Shown piece by piece: positions 18,664-26,762 of a DNA stretch of 64,000 nt. The number at the start of each line of letters is the position of its first letter. Within the stretch, counting starts at the first letter, position 1. The position numbers and the translations under genes were made by a program. Origin of the DNA: JBBQKG01 sp038326655 (lineage in GTDB: Bacteria > Actinomycetota > Thermoleophilia > Solirubrobacterales > JBBDJG01); NCBI GenBank assembly GCA_038326655.1, contig JBBQKG010000017.1, positions 1 to 64,000 on the forward strand, given 5' to 3'. The notes under the pieces were generated by a model, which was not told the origin of the DNA, made no database searches, and saw only the letters and a program-made list of their open reading frames with translations.

Positions 18664-18677
18664 CGAACAAGTGTTCG
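18664..18677. promoter_or_regulatory. SOS box (LexA operator)
   Basis: CGAACAAGTGTTCG matches the actinobacterial LexA consensus CGAAC-N4-GTTCG exactly. It lies 32 nt before the lexA start, so lexA represses itself. Confidence 0.9.
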
Positions 18678-18709
18678 AATGATCCACCGGCTCCGGAGGA
18701 CCGTGATCG

Positions 18710-19321
18710 ATGGTTGACCTGAAGATGACGAAGCGCCAGCAGGAGATCTTCGACTTCATCAAGCGGTATGCATCGAGGTACGGCTATCCACCGACGGTGC
18801 GGGAGATCGGGAAGGCGGTCGGCCTCGCATCGTCGTCGACCGTTCACGCGCACCTCGCGAACCTCGAGAAGTCCGGGCTGCTTCGCCGCAACCCGGCCAA
18901 GCCGCGTGCGATCGAGGTGATGTTCGACAAGGCCAAGAAGGTGGTCACGAACGAGGGCCTGCCGCTGGTCGGCCAGGTCGCCGCCGGGCAGCCGATCCTC
19001 GCCGAGGAGAACATCGAGGAGTACGTCAGCGTGCCGGACGCGGCGGGCGGTGACCAGGGGGACTACATCCTGCGCGTCGCGGGCGAAAGCATGCGCGATG
19101 CCGGCATTCTGGCCGGCGATTACGTGGTCGTGTGCCGCCAGGACGTCGCACTGGACGGCGACATCGTGGTCGCGATGGTCGGGGAGGACGCGACCGTCAA
19201 GCGTTTCTTTCGAGAGCGCGACCACATTCGTCTCCAGCCGGAGAACCAGGAGATGGAGCCGATCCGGAGCGCCGACGTGCGCGTGATCGGCAAGGTCGTG
19301 GGGGTCTTCAGGAGGATCTGA
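18710..19321 (+). CDS. lexA: LexA repressor
   Basis: A 203-residue SOS repressor. An N-terminal winged helix (TVREIGKAVGLASSSTVHAH) is followed by an S24 latent peptidase domain with the self-cleavage bond Ala92-Gly93 (GQVAAGQP), nucleophile Ser127 (GESM) and general-base Lys164 (ATVKRFF). RecA filaments trigger cleavage and derepression of DNA-repair genes. GGAGGA lies 9 nt before ATG 18710. Its own promoter carries an SOS box. A zinc-ribbon gene overlaps its stop (TGATG). Confidence 0.97.
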   Translation: MVDLKMTKRQQEIFDFIKRYASRYGYPPTVREIGKAVGLASSSTVHAHLANLEKSGLLRRNPAKPRAIEVMFDKAKKVVTNEGLPLVGQVAAGQPILAEENIEEYVSVPDAAGGDQGDYILRVAGESMRDAGILAGDYVVVCRQDVALDGDIVVAMVGEDATVKRFFRERDHIRLQPENQEMEPIRSADVRVIGKVVGVFRRI

Positions 19322-19539
19322 TGCCGGCGCTCGAGGAACTCGCGACGAACGCCCGCACGGCGGGTCGCCTGTTCGGCGATGCCGAGCGCACGCTAGACGA
19401 CCTCGTGACGCGGGTGCTGTACGACGCGTCGCGTGGCGACGCTCCGCGCTGCCCGGTCTGCGGCCTTCCCGCGCTGTCGCCCGAGCGCGAAGACGTGCTT
19501 GGGTGCAGCTCCTGCGGCAGCCGGCTGGAACCTGCCTAG
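19321..19539 (+). CDS. Small zinc-ribbon protein coupled to lexA
   Basis: The 72-residue product has two CxxC knuckles (CPVCG and CSSCG) separated by about 20 residues, a zinc-ribbon pattern, after an acidic helical N-terminus. ATG 19321 shares TGATG with the lexA stop, so it is translationally coupled and should be SOS-regulated. Family not recognised; a DNA- or protein-binding accessory is plausible but unproven. Confidence 0.7.
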   Translation: MPALEELATNARTAGRLFGDAERTLDDLVTRVLYDASRGDAPRCPVCGLPALSPEREDVLGCSSCGSRLEPA

Positions 19540-19578
19540 CCCTACCGTCGAGCTCGCCGCGCGTCCGCGTCCGCGACA

Positions 19579-20814
19579 ATGAGCGCGATGCGCAGTCGCG
19601 CCCGCTCGTCGCCTGGACCCGCAGTGCCGCGCGAAGCGTGGCTGCGGCTCGCCGCCTGTGCCGCCGCCGCCGCGCTCCTGCAAATGGACGGCACGATCGT
19701 TACCGTCGCGTTGCCCTCGGTCGGCCGCGAGCTCGAGACCGGCTCCCACACCCTTTCGTGGGTGCTCACCGCTTATTTCCTCTCCTACGGCGTGATGCTC
19801 TTCCCCGGGGGCTCGCTGGTGGACCGGATCGGTTCGCGGCGGGTCGCGCTCTACGGCCTCGCGGTGTTCGCGGCCGGCGCGGCGTTCGGTGCGCTCGCGG
19901 GCAACTTCGGCGTGCTGGTCGCCTCGCGGGTTGTGCAGGGCGTGGGTGCCGGGCTGGTCAGCCCGGCGTCACTGGCCGGCGCCGTCTCCGGCTTTCCGGC
20001 CGAGCGAAGAGGCTCGGCACTCGGCCTGTGGGGCGCCAGCTCGGGAATGGCGAACCTCGTCGGACCTCTCGTTGGCGGCCTGCTCACGGTCGTGATCGAC
20101 TGGCGCGCGTGCTGGTGGTTCTTCATTCCCGCGAGCGCCGCCGTCGCCTGGGCGATCCGCCGCTTCGTGCCGAGAGCGATCCACGGCGACGAGAGCCCCG
20201 ACACCGCGGGCCTTCGTCAGCGCGTGATCGCGGCCGCGGCCGTCGTCGCGGCGCTCACGTTCGTGGTCATGATCGGTGCCTTCTACCTGGCGCAGCAGTA
20301 CCTCCAGGTGGCGGCCGGATACTCGGCGCTCGGTGCCGCCGCCGCACTCACGCTGATCGCCGTGCTGGTCGGCGTCGCCGCACCGCTTGCAGGGATCCTT
20401 GCCGACCAGCGCGGGGAGGGGCCGACCCTGATCGCGGGCTTTCTGCTGACGGCGCTTGCGCTCGGGCTCCTGGGAATTCCCGGCGTGCCGCTCGAGGGCC
20501 CCGGTGCGCTGCCGCTGCTGGTGCCGTTCGGGCTCGGCATCGGGCTGCTGTTCGTGCCGGCCTCTCGGGCGGCGCTGAACGCCGTCCCCCAGGCCAAGCA
20601 CGGCCGCGTGTCCTCGCTGCTGTCGACCTGCCGCCTGCTGGGCGCGGCGCTCGGCGCGGGGCTCGCCGGCGTGGCGCTCTCCGGAGGCGTGACCGCGCCA
20701 CACGTGCGCATCGCGATGCTCTGCGGGGCGGGCCTCTGCCTCGCGATCGGCCTGCCCGCCGCGGCGGAGCTCTCGCCGCGTCGCAGGCGCTCGCCCGCGC
20801 GCCCCGCCGCATGA
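19579..20814 (+). CDS. MFS multidrug efflux transporter (DHA2/EmrB-QacA-like)
   Basis: A 411-residue major facilitator with about 12 hydrophobic segments. MDGTIVTVALPSV in the first helix matches the drug:H+ antiporter motif; GSLVDRIGSRR is the loop 2-3 motif; SRVVQGVGAGLVSPASLA is the helix-4 region. It probably exports hydrophobic drugs using the proton gradient. It is shorter than 14-helix DHA2 members (about 480-520 residues). ATG 19579 gives a short basic N-terminal tail. It follows the lexA operon by about 40 nt. Confidence 0.88.
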   Translation: MSAMRSRARSSPGPAVPREAWLRLAACAAAAALLQMDGTIVTVALPSVGRELETGSHTLSWVLTAYFLSYGVMLFPGGSLVDRIGSRRVALYGLAVFAAGAAFGALAGNFGVLVASRVVQGVGAGLVSPASLAGAVSGFPAERRGSALGLWGASSGMANLVGPLVGGLLTVVIDWRACWWFFIPASAAVAWAIRRFVPRAIHGDESPDTAGLRQRVIAAAAVVAALTFVVMIGAFYLAQQYLQVAAGYSALGAAAALTLIAVLVGVAAPLAGILADQRGEGPTLIAGFLLTALALGLLGIPGVPLEGPGALPLLVPFGLGIGLLFVPASRAALNAVPQAKHGRVSSLLSTCRLLGAALGAGLAGVALSGGVTAPHVRIAMLCGAGLCLAIGLPAAAELSPRRRRSPARPAA

Positions 20815-20835
20815 ATTGCACGGCTAGAATGAAAG

Positions 20836-21223
20836 GTGCAGACCGAGCAGCCGCGAGAGCGCCGACTGCCGGCCTGAAAAGGTCGAGGAGGTGAGCTTTC
20901 GAGGAAAGTCCGGACACCACAGGGCAGGGTGGTCGGTAGCGCCGACCCGGGGAAACCCGAGGGAAAGTGCCACAGAAACGACACCGCCCAAGTCGTGCCG
21001 TCCCACGTGAACGGCTCGACCGGCAAGGGTGAAATGGTGCGGTAAGAGCGCACCGGCGCCGTGGTGACACGACGCGTCAGAGGTAAACCCCACCTGGTGC
21101 AAGGCCAAGCAGGACCGTCAAGAGGTTGCCCGCCCAGGTCCAGGTAGGCCGCTGGAGGCCGGCGGAGACGCCGGCCCTAGATAGATGGTTGCTCGAGACA
21201 GAATCCGGCTTACAGGTCTGCTA
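20836..21223 (+). ncRNA. rnpB: RNase P RNA (class A)
   Basis: Universal RNase P elements occur in order: GAGGAAAGTCCGGACACCA (CR I), GGTAAACCCCACC, AGATAGATGGTTGC and ACAGAATCCGGCTTACAGG (CR V), with GTGAAATGGTGCGGTAAGAG between. The ends pair as helix P1: GCAGACC (20838-20844) with GGTCTGC (21215-21221). A -10 like TAGAAT lies at 20825-20830. It is the catalytic subunit that matures the 5' ends of tRNAs. A strong terminator follows at once. Confidence 0.97.
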
Positions 21224-21227
21224 CGGG

Positions 21228-21258
21228 AAGGGCCCCCTCGGCGAGGGGGCCCTTTCTA
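21228..21258 (+). terminator. Terminator of rnpB
   Basis: AAGGGCCCCCTC (21228-21239) and GAGGGGGCCCTT (21243-21254) form a 12-bp stem with a 3-nt loop, followed by a short T-rich tail. It ends the RNase P RNA, about 65 nt before acnA. Confidence 0.85.
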
Positions 21259-21321
21259 TGCAATGGGTAGAGTGAAGAAAGACGCCTTTTTGTCCGCCAG
21301 GAGCCTGCTAGGAGGCCGCGC

Positions 21322-24096
21322 ATGAACAGCTTCGGTGCACGCTCGATGCTCTCGGTCGGCGGCCGCGAGTACGAGATCTTCCGGCTGGACGCGCTGCAGG
21401 CCAAGTACGACGTCTCGCGGCTGCCGTTTGCGCTGAAGGTGCTGCTCGAGAACCTGCTCCGCAACGAGGACGGCCGCACGGTCCGGCCCGAGGACGTCGA
21501 GGCGCTCGCGACGTGGGTGGCGACCGACGAGCCGAGCCGCGAGATCGCCTACACGCCGGCGCGGGTGCTGCTCCAGGACTTCACCGGCGTGCCCGCCGTG
21601 GTCGACCTCGCCGCGATGCGCGACGCGATGCGCGACCTGGGCGGCGACCCGGCGCGGATCAACCCGCTCCAGCCGGCGGAGCTGGTGATCGACCACTCGG
21701 TGCAGGTCGACCAGTTCGCCTCGCGCTTTGCATTCACGTTCAACGCCGAGCGCGAGTTCGAGCGCAACCGCGAGCGTTACGCGTTCCTGCGCTGGGGCGC
21801 GCAGGCCTTCGACAACTTCGCGGTGGTGCCGCCCGACACCGGCATCTGCCATCAGGTCAACCTCGAGTACCTCGCCCGAGTTGTGTTCGGCCACGAGGCC
21901 AAGGGAGGCAACGGCGAGCGGCCGCAGGCCTATCCGGACACGCTGGTCGGCACCGACTCGCACACGACGATGGTGAACGGGCTCGGCGTGCTGGGGTGGG
22001 GCGTCGGGGGAATCGAGGCCGAAGCGGCGATGCTGGGCCAGCCCGTCTCGATGCTGATTCCGCAGGTGATCGGGTTCAAGTTGACCGGCGCGCTCCCGGA
22101 GGGCGCGACCGCCACCGACCTCGTGCTGACCGTGACGCAGATGCTGCGCAAGCGGGGCGTGGTCGGGAAATTCGTCGAGTTCTACGGCGCCGGCCTCGCG
22201 AGGCTGCCGCTGGCCGACCGCGCCACGATCTCCAACATGTCCCCCGAGCAGGGTGCAACCTGCGTGATGTTCCCGATCGACGCTGAGACGCTCGGCTACC
22301 TGCGCCTGACCGGCCGGCCCGAGCACCAGATCGCGCTGGTCGAGGCATACGCGCGCGAGCAGGGCCTGTTCCACGACGCCGACTCCGAGGAGGCGGTCTA
22401 CACCGACACGCTCGAGCTCGACCTCGGCGACGTCGAGCCGAGCCTGGCGGGGCCCCGGCGCCCCCAGGACCGGGTGCCGCTGAGCGACGCCAAGGAGTCC
22501 TTCGCACGCGAGCTCCAGCAGCTCACTGGCGAGCGCCCGCCCGACCGCCCGCCGGACCTGGATTCTTTGACGCGGTTCGCAGACGAGGGCGGCCACACGG
22601 CCGTCGGGGTGCAGGAGCAGGTCCCGGAGAGCGCGGTCGAGGTCGAGATCGACGGCACCCGCTGCCTCCTCGACCACGGCGCGGTCGTGATTGCGGCGAT
22701 CACGAGCTGCACCAACACGTCCAACCCCGCCGTGATGGTGGGGGCGGGGCTCCTCGCACGCAACGCGGCCGCGCGGGGGCTCGAGCGCCGGCCGTGGGTC
22801 AAGACCAGTCTCGCGCCGGGGTCGAAGGTCGTCACCGAATATCTCGACCGCGCGGGCCTCACCGTCGATCTCGAGAAGCTCGGCTTCGATCTCGTCGGGT
22901 ATGGGTGCACCACCTGCATCGGGAACTCCGGGCCGCTTCCGGAGGAGATCTCGGCCGCGATCGAGAAGGGGGACCTGGCGGTCGCCTCCGTGCTCTCGGG
23001 CAATCGCAACTTCGAGGGCCGGATCCATTCCGAGGTGAAGATGAACTACCTCGCCTCGCCGCCCCTGGTGGTCGCCTACGCACTCGCGGGGAGCATGAAC
23101 GTCGACCTCGTGAACGAGCCGCTGGGCACCGGCTCCGACGGCGAGCCGGTCTACCTGCGCGACGTCTGGCCCTCCCAGCGGGAGGTCCACGAAGTGATCG
23201 CGCACGCCGTGCAGTCCGACATGTTCCGGCGCAGCTACGCGGACGTCTACACCGGCGACGAGCGTTGGAGGGAGCTCGGGATCCCGGAGGGCGACATCTA
23301 CGCCTGGCCACCGTCGACCTACGTGCTCAAGCCGCCCTACTTCGAGGGGATGGAGCCCAAGCCGGCGCCCGTCGAGCCGATCCACGGGGCCCGTGTGCTG
23401 GCGCTGCTCGGCGACAGCGTCACCACCGACCACATCTCGCCGGCGGGCGCGATCCCTCCCGACAGCCCGGCCGGAAGGTACCTGCTGGAGCACGGCGTCG
23501 AACGCAAGGACTTCAACTCCTATGGATCACGCCGTGGCAATCACGAGGTGATGATGCGCGGCACGTTTGCGAACGTGCGGCTGCGCAACCAGCTCGTTTC
23601 CGGTGCGGAGGGCTCGTGGACCGTGCACCTGCCGAGCGGCGAGCAGATGTCGATCTTCGACGCTGCCATGCGTTATCTCGGCGAGGGCGTGCCGCAGGTC
23701 GTGCTCGCGGGCAAGGAATACGGGTCCGGGTCGTCGCGCGACTGGGCCGCGAAGGGCCCGAGGCTGCTGGGTGTGCGAGCCGTGATCGCCGAGAGCTACG
23801 AGCGGATCCACCGGTCGAACCTGGTCGGCATGGGCGTGCTGCCGCTGCAGTTCGCCCCCGAGGAGAACGTCGAGTCGCTCGGGCTCACCGGGCACGAGAC
23901 CTTCGACGTCCCGGATCTCGGGGACGAGGATGTCCGCGAGACCACCGTGACGGCGCATTCGCCGGAGGGGCAGGAGCAAACTTTCACCGCCACCGTGCGG
24001 ATCGACACCCCGCAGGAATGGCGGTACTACCGCAACGGTGGCATCCTCCACTTCGTGCTGAGGCAGCTGCTGCGCGATCGGCAGACCGCCGCCTGA
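21322..24096 (+). CDS. acnA: Aconitate hydratase A
   Basis: The 924-residue aconitase interconverts citrate and isocitrate in the TCA cycle. The three [4Fe-4S] cysteines are present (ITSCTNTSNP and YGCTTCIGNSGP), as are VGTDSHTTMVNGLGVLGWGVGG and the swivel-domain GSGSSRDWAAKG. Length and domain order match AcnA/IRP-type enzymes. AGGAGG lies 7 nt before ATG 21322. The following DksA-like gene starts 16 nt after the stop but has its own -10-like hexamer. Confidence 0.97.
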   Translation: MNSFGARSMLSVGGREYEIFRLDALQAKYDVSRLPFALKVLLENLLRNEDGRTVRPEDVEALATWVATDEPSREIAYTPARVLLQDFTGVPAVVDLAAMRDAMRDLGGDPARINPLQPAELVIDHSVQVDQFASRFAFTFNAEREFERNRERYAFLRWGAQAFDNFAVVPPDTGICHQVNLEYLARVVFGHEAKGGNGERPQAYPDTLVGTDSHTTMVNGLGVLGWGVGGIEAEAAMLGQPVSMLIPQVIGFKLTGALPEGATATDLVLTVTQMLRKRGVVGKFVEFYGAGLARLPLADRATISNMSPEQGATCVMFPIDAETLGYLRLTGRPEHQIALVEAYAREQGLFHDADSEEAVYTDTLELDLGDVEPSLAGPRRPQDRVPLSDAKESFARELQQLTGERPPDRPPDLDSLTRFADEGGHTAVGVQEQVPESAVEVEIDGTRCLLDHGAVVIAAITSCTNTSNPAVMVGAGLLARNAAARGLERRPWVKTSLAPGSKVVTEYLDRAGLTVDLEKLGFDLVGYGCTTCIGNSGPLPEEISAAIEKGDLAVASVLSGNRNFEGRIHSEVKMNYLASPPLVVAYALAGSMNVDLVNEPLGTGSDGEPVYLRDVWPSQREVHEVIAHAVQSDMFRRSYADVYTGDERWRELGIPEGDIYAWPPSTYVLKPPYFEGMEPKPAPVEPIHGARVLALLGDSVTTDHISPAGAIPPDSPAGRYLLEHGVERKDFNSYGSRRGNHEVMMRGTFANVRLRNQLVSGAEGSWTVHLPSGEQMSIFDAAMRYLGEGVPQVVLAGKEYGSGSSRDWAAKGPRLLGVRAVIAESYERIHRSNLVGMGVLPLQFAPEENVESLGLTGHETFDVPDLGDEDVRETTVTAHSPEGQEQTFTATVRIDTPQEWRYYRNGGILHFVLRQLLRDRQTAA

Positions 24097-24112
24097 GATA
24101 GCGTTACGCGCC

Positions 24113-24451
24113 GTGGAGACCGATGCCGCCAGACAGCTGCTGCGCCGTGAGCGCGAACGTGTCGAGCAGGAGCTCGCCTCGCTTCGCTCCGATCGGGAAG
24201 ACGGTGAGCTGTCCAGCGTGGACCAGCACACCGCCGACGCGGGCACCGAGCTGTTCGAGAACGAGCGCGATCGCTCGATGGTCGACCGGCTGGAGGGCGA
24301 GCTCGAGGCGATCGGGCGCGCGGAGCGCCGTCTGGAGGAGGGGACCTACGGGGTCTCCGTCGACAGCGGCGAGCCGATCCCGGACGCACGCCTCGAAGCG
24401 GTGCCATGGGCCGAGCGCACGGCCCAGGAGCAGTCCCGCTACGAGCGCTAG
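24113..24451 (+). CDS. DksA/TraR-like coiled-coil protein lacking zinc cysteines
   Basis: The 112-residue protein resembles DksA/TraR factors: an N-terminal coiled coil rich in Arg/Glu (LLRRERERVEQELASLRSD), an acidic tip and AERRLEEGTYGVSVDSGEPI, which corresponds to the zinc-finger start. All four zinc cysteines are gone; the protein has no cysteine at all. Related DksA proteins bind RNA polymerase through the secondary channel. TAGCGT lies 8 nt before GTG 24113, suggesting a leaderless transcript. A tandem repeat starts at its last codons. Confidence 0.75.
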   Translation: METDAARQLLRRERERVEQELASLRSDREDGELSSVDQHTADAGTELFENERDRSMVDRLEGELEAIGRAERRLEEGTYGVSVDSGEPIPDARLEAVPWAERTAQEQSRYER

Positions 24452-24503
24452 CTCGGACGATGTCTGGCGCTAGCTCGGACGATGTCTGGCGCTAGCTCGG
24501 ACG
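24445..24503. repeat. 22-nt tandem repeat, 2.7 copies
   Basis: A unit beginning GCGCTAGCTCGGACG is repeated at 24445 and 24467, with a third partial copy from 24489 to 24503. The first copy spans the stop codon of the DksA-like gene. Three units are too few and too unspaced for CRISPR. Probably slipped-strand duplication. Confidence 0.8.
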
Positions 24504-24505
24504 GT

Positions 24506-24543
24506 AGTTAGAACTAACTTCCCACCGGGATCTCTGCTACAGT
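24506..24543 (+). promoter_or_regulatory. Probable promoter with overlapping palindrome for the riboswitch-rlpA transcript
   Basis: AGTTAGAACTAACT (24506-24519) is a perfect 6-bp inverted repeat. It overlaps the -35 position of a promoter whose -10 is TACAGT (24538-24543). The arrangement suggests a repressor or activator site controlling the wall-protein transcript in addition to the riboswitch. The element is read from position only. Confidence 0.45.
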
Positions 24544-24625
24544 CCGGCGCGTCGCAGGGGGGCTCGAAAACCCTCTTGCCTGCAAGAACGCCACCAGGAC
24601 CGAAAGGAAATACCGACACGACCTG

Positions 24626-24808
24626 ACCGCTGAATCTCCGTGCGAAAGCGCCGCGAGGCGCGCCGGAGAGCGGGGGATCCAAAGCGGACCGGGCCTTCAG
24701 AGGCCGGACCGCAGGGGCGAATCGCCGCCGGGCAAGAGGCCCGCGGCGTAGCGCAGCTCTTTCAGCGCGAGCCCGTCAGCTAACCCCGTAAGCGCCCGAA
24801 AGAGAGGA
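24626..24808 (+). promoter_or_regulatory. Cyclic di-AMP (ydaO/yuaA) riboswitch
   Basis: Conserved blocks of the c-di-AMP aptamer occur in order: CGCTGAATCTC, GAGCGGGGGATCCA, GGGGCGAATCG, GGGCAAGAGGC and GAGCCCGTCAGCTAACCCCG followed by TAAGCG. They end in AGAGAGG, which is also the ribosome site of the next gene. In bacteria this OFF switch controls wall hydrolases and potassium or osmolyte genes, and the downstream RlpA-like gene fits. The GCC-rich middle hairpins are the variable arms. Confidence 0.92.
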
Positions 24809-24812
24809 ACCG

Positions 24813-25526
24813 TTGGATAGACGGCTCGATCGCCGTCGTGCGCCTGCCCGCAGCTCGCGCAGGCGGCCCGCATACAACCCGGTCTCCGGATCGCGTCCCG
24901 ATCGCCTCGCCGCCTGGGCGTTCGTGCTCGGGATCCTGCTGATCCTGCTCGCCGCGACCACCTCGCACGGCCAGACCGGCGGCGCGGTCGCTCCCGGGGC
25001 CACGCCCTCCGGCGTGCACGGGCCGATCGGCGCGGCCGCGCCCGAACTGGGCCAGCGCGTGCTTTCCGCGGGCGCCTCGGGCAAGGACGTCGAGACGCTC
25101 CAGCGGATCCTGCTCGCCAAGGGCTACCGCCCACTGGGCACGACCGCCAGCTTCGACAGCGCCACCGAGGAGGCCGTCAAGCGCTTCCAGCGGGACGCCC
25201 GCCTGCGCGTGGACGGCGTCGTCGGGCCCGAGACGCGGCCGGCCCTGCTCGGGCTGATGCGGGTGCTCACCGCGACCTGGTACGGCCCCGGCTTCTACGG
25301 GAAGCGAACCGCCTGCGGCCGGCGGCTCGCGCCAAACACGCTCGGTGTCGCACACCGCAAGCTCCCCTGCGGGACGCGCGTGACCTTCTTCCACAACGGC
25401 CGGTTCCTCACGCTCCCGGTGATCGACCGGGGCCCGTTCCGGCGCGGTGTCGCCTGGGACCTCACGGCCGCGGCCGCAGAGCAGCTCGGCTTTCGCAGCA
25501 CGGGCACCGTCCGCTCGGCGCCGTAG
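24813..25526 (+). CDS. RlpA-like wall protein with peptidoglycan-binding domain
   Basis: The 237-residue product has a basic N-terminus, one membrane/signal segment (AAWAFVLGILLILLAAT), a PG_binding_1 domain (residues ~80-150; GKDVETLQRILLAKGY ... DGVVGPETRPAL) and a C-terminal double-psi beta-barrel RlpA-like domain (TATWYGPGFYGKRTACG ... IDRGPF). RlpA-type barrels act as lytic transglycosylases or septal wall binders. The first barrel motif is well kept. Start TTG 24813 follows GAGAGG. It is controlled by the c-di-AMP riboswitch just upstream. Confidence 0.87.
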   Translation: MDRRLDRRRAPARSSRRRPAYNPVSGSRPDRLAAWAFVLGILLILLAATTSHGQTGGAVAPGATPSGVHGPIGAAAPELGQRVLSAGASGKDVETLQRILLAKGYRPLGTTASFDSATEEAVKRFQRDARLRVDGVVGPETRPALLGLMRVLTATWYGPGFYGKRTACGRRLAPNTLGVAHRKLPCGTRVTFFHNGRFLTLPVIDRGPFRRGVAWDLTAAAAEQLGFRSTGTVRSAP

Positions 25527-25653
25527 CCCTGCTCACATCCTGACTCTGAAGCGCCCGGATGGGTGATCCGGTGATCCAGGCTACCTTCCTGTCCGCAGGA
25601 ACAGATCAGCGGACGCCGAAAATCTGGGGGTCCCATGGTATTTTGTAAACCAG

Positions 25654-25668
25654 CTTACGTGTCGTAAG
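25654..25668. promoter_or_regulatory. Inverted repeat, probable HxlR operator
   Basis: CTTACGTGTCGTAAG is a 6-bp perfect inverted repeat with a 3-nt centre, about 40 nt before the AhpD-like start. HxlR regulators recognise short GTAA/TTAC dyads of this type, and an HxlR gene is the second gene of this operon. Assignment is by proximity and pattern. Confidence 0.5.
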
Positions 25669-25708
25669 CAACTGGCCATTTGGTTAGCTTCGAGCCGAAA
25701 GTAAAGTG

Positions 25709-26275
25709 ATGCCCCCCAAGATCTCGAGATTCGACATCCATGACGAGCTCACCGCCCCTCCCGAGAGTGCCCCGATCCTGAAGGGCGCCCTGTCGGGCAG
25801 TGGCAAGCTGAACAACTTCGTCGGCGTGCTGGCCGGCTCCCCGGCAGCGCTCCGCGGCTACGCGCGGATGCGGTCGGAGCTTCGCCGCGGCACGCTTCCC
25901 GCGGCGACCCAGGAGCGGATCGCGCTCGCGGTCGCGGAGTACCGCGGCGCGCAGTACGACGTCGCGGTCCACGCGCGCGCCGGCCGCAGCGTCGGCCTGA
26001 GCCTCGACGAGATCGAGCTGGCACGAGGCTTCGCGTCCCGTGACGAGAAGGAGCAGGCGCTGCTCCGCTACCTCGAGCAGCTGCTCGAGAATCGCGGCCA
26101 GGTACCGGTCCACCTCCACGAGGAGGCGCGCGAGGCAGGCTGGTCTGACGAGCAGCTTCTCGAGGCGCTCGGGCACGTGGCGCTGGCGGACTTCTCGGCG
26201 CTCGTGACCCTCGCGGGTGAGATCCCGCTCGAGGGCACCTCGCGCGAGCTGAAGCCGCTCGGCAAGGCCGCGTAG
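25709..26275 (+). CDS. Carboxymuconolactone decarboxylase/AhpD-like protein without CxxC
   Basis: The 188-residue helical protein aligns with AhpD/CMD-like sequences: RIALAVAEYRGAQYDVAVHARAG corresponds to the active-site helix, usually E-x-C-x-x-C-x-x-H. Both cysteines are absent (the position reads QYDV), and there is no cysteine in the whole protein, so peroxidase chemistry through a CxxC is impossible. It may act as a CMD-type enzyme or a non-catalytic partner. ATG 25709 is preferred to GTG 25706. The HxlR gene follows after 11 nt; a dyad lies upstream. Confidence 0.75.
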   Translation: MPPKISRFDIHDELTAPPESAPILKGALSGSGKLNNFVGVLAGSPAALRGYARMRSELRRGTLPAATQERIALAVAEYRGAQYDVAVHARAGRSVGLSLDEIELARGFASRDEKEQALLRYLEQLLENRGQVPVHLHEEAREAGWSDEQLLEALGHVALADFSALVTLAGEIPLEGTSRELKPLGKAA

Positions 26276-26286
26276 CGCGACCTTCG

Positions 26287-26664
26287 ATGGCGGAGACGGC
26301 GCTCACAGCAAGGGCTGAGGCAGCCGTCCAGACCGGGACCGTTGCGGTTCCCGCCGCGTGGGGCGGAGTCTGCCCATATTTCCACGAGGCGGTCGAGTTG
26401 CTCGGCAAGCGCTGGTCTGGCGCGATCGTCCATGTACTGCTTGGCGGGCCGATGCGGTTCTCGGAGCTGTCCCACGCGGTCCCGCTGATCTCAGACCGGC
26501 TGCTGTCGATCCGGCTGAGGGAGCTCGAGGGCTTCGACATCGTCGAGCGGCAGGTCCACGACGAGCCGCCCGTGCGGGTCGAGTACGAGCTCACGCCGAA
26601 GGGACGCGCGCTCGAGCCGGCCGTCAGCGCGCTTCGCTCGTGGGCCCGCGAGTGGCACCAGTAG
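26287..26664 (+). CDS. HxlR-family transcriptional regulator
   Basis: A 125-residue winged-helix protein of the HxlR type. CPYFHEAVELLGKRWSGAIVHVLL carries the conserved redox/electrophile-reactive cysteine at the start of the DNA-binding domain. RFSELSHAVPLISDRLLSIRL is the recognition region and VRVEYELTPKGRAL the wing. It lies 11 nt after the AhpD-like gene and probably autoregulates the pair through the upstream CTTACG/CGTAAG dyad. The inducing signal is unknown. Confidence 0.9.
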   Translation: MAETALTARAEAAVQTGTVAVPAAWGGVCPYFHEAVELLGKRWSGAIVHVLLGGPMRFSELSHAVPLISDRLLSIRLRELEGFDIVERQVHDEPPVRVEYELTPKGRALEPAVSALRSWAREWHQ

Positions 26665-26762
26665 CAAGCGACCCGCACGTCACCTCGCGGTCTCGCTAGG
26701 GTACGGCGCGCTCGGCGATCTCGAGCCGACGCCCGTTCTTGCCCTGAACAAAAGGAGCCGCC

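Noticed and set aside
24445..24503. Possible CRISPR array
   Set aside because: Units are directly adjacent with no spacers, only two full copies, and no cas genes are present.
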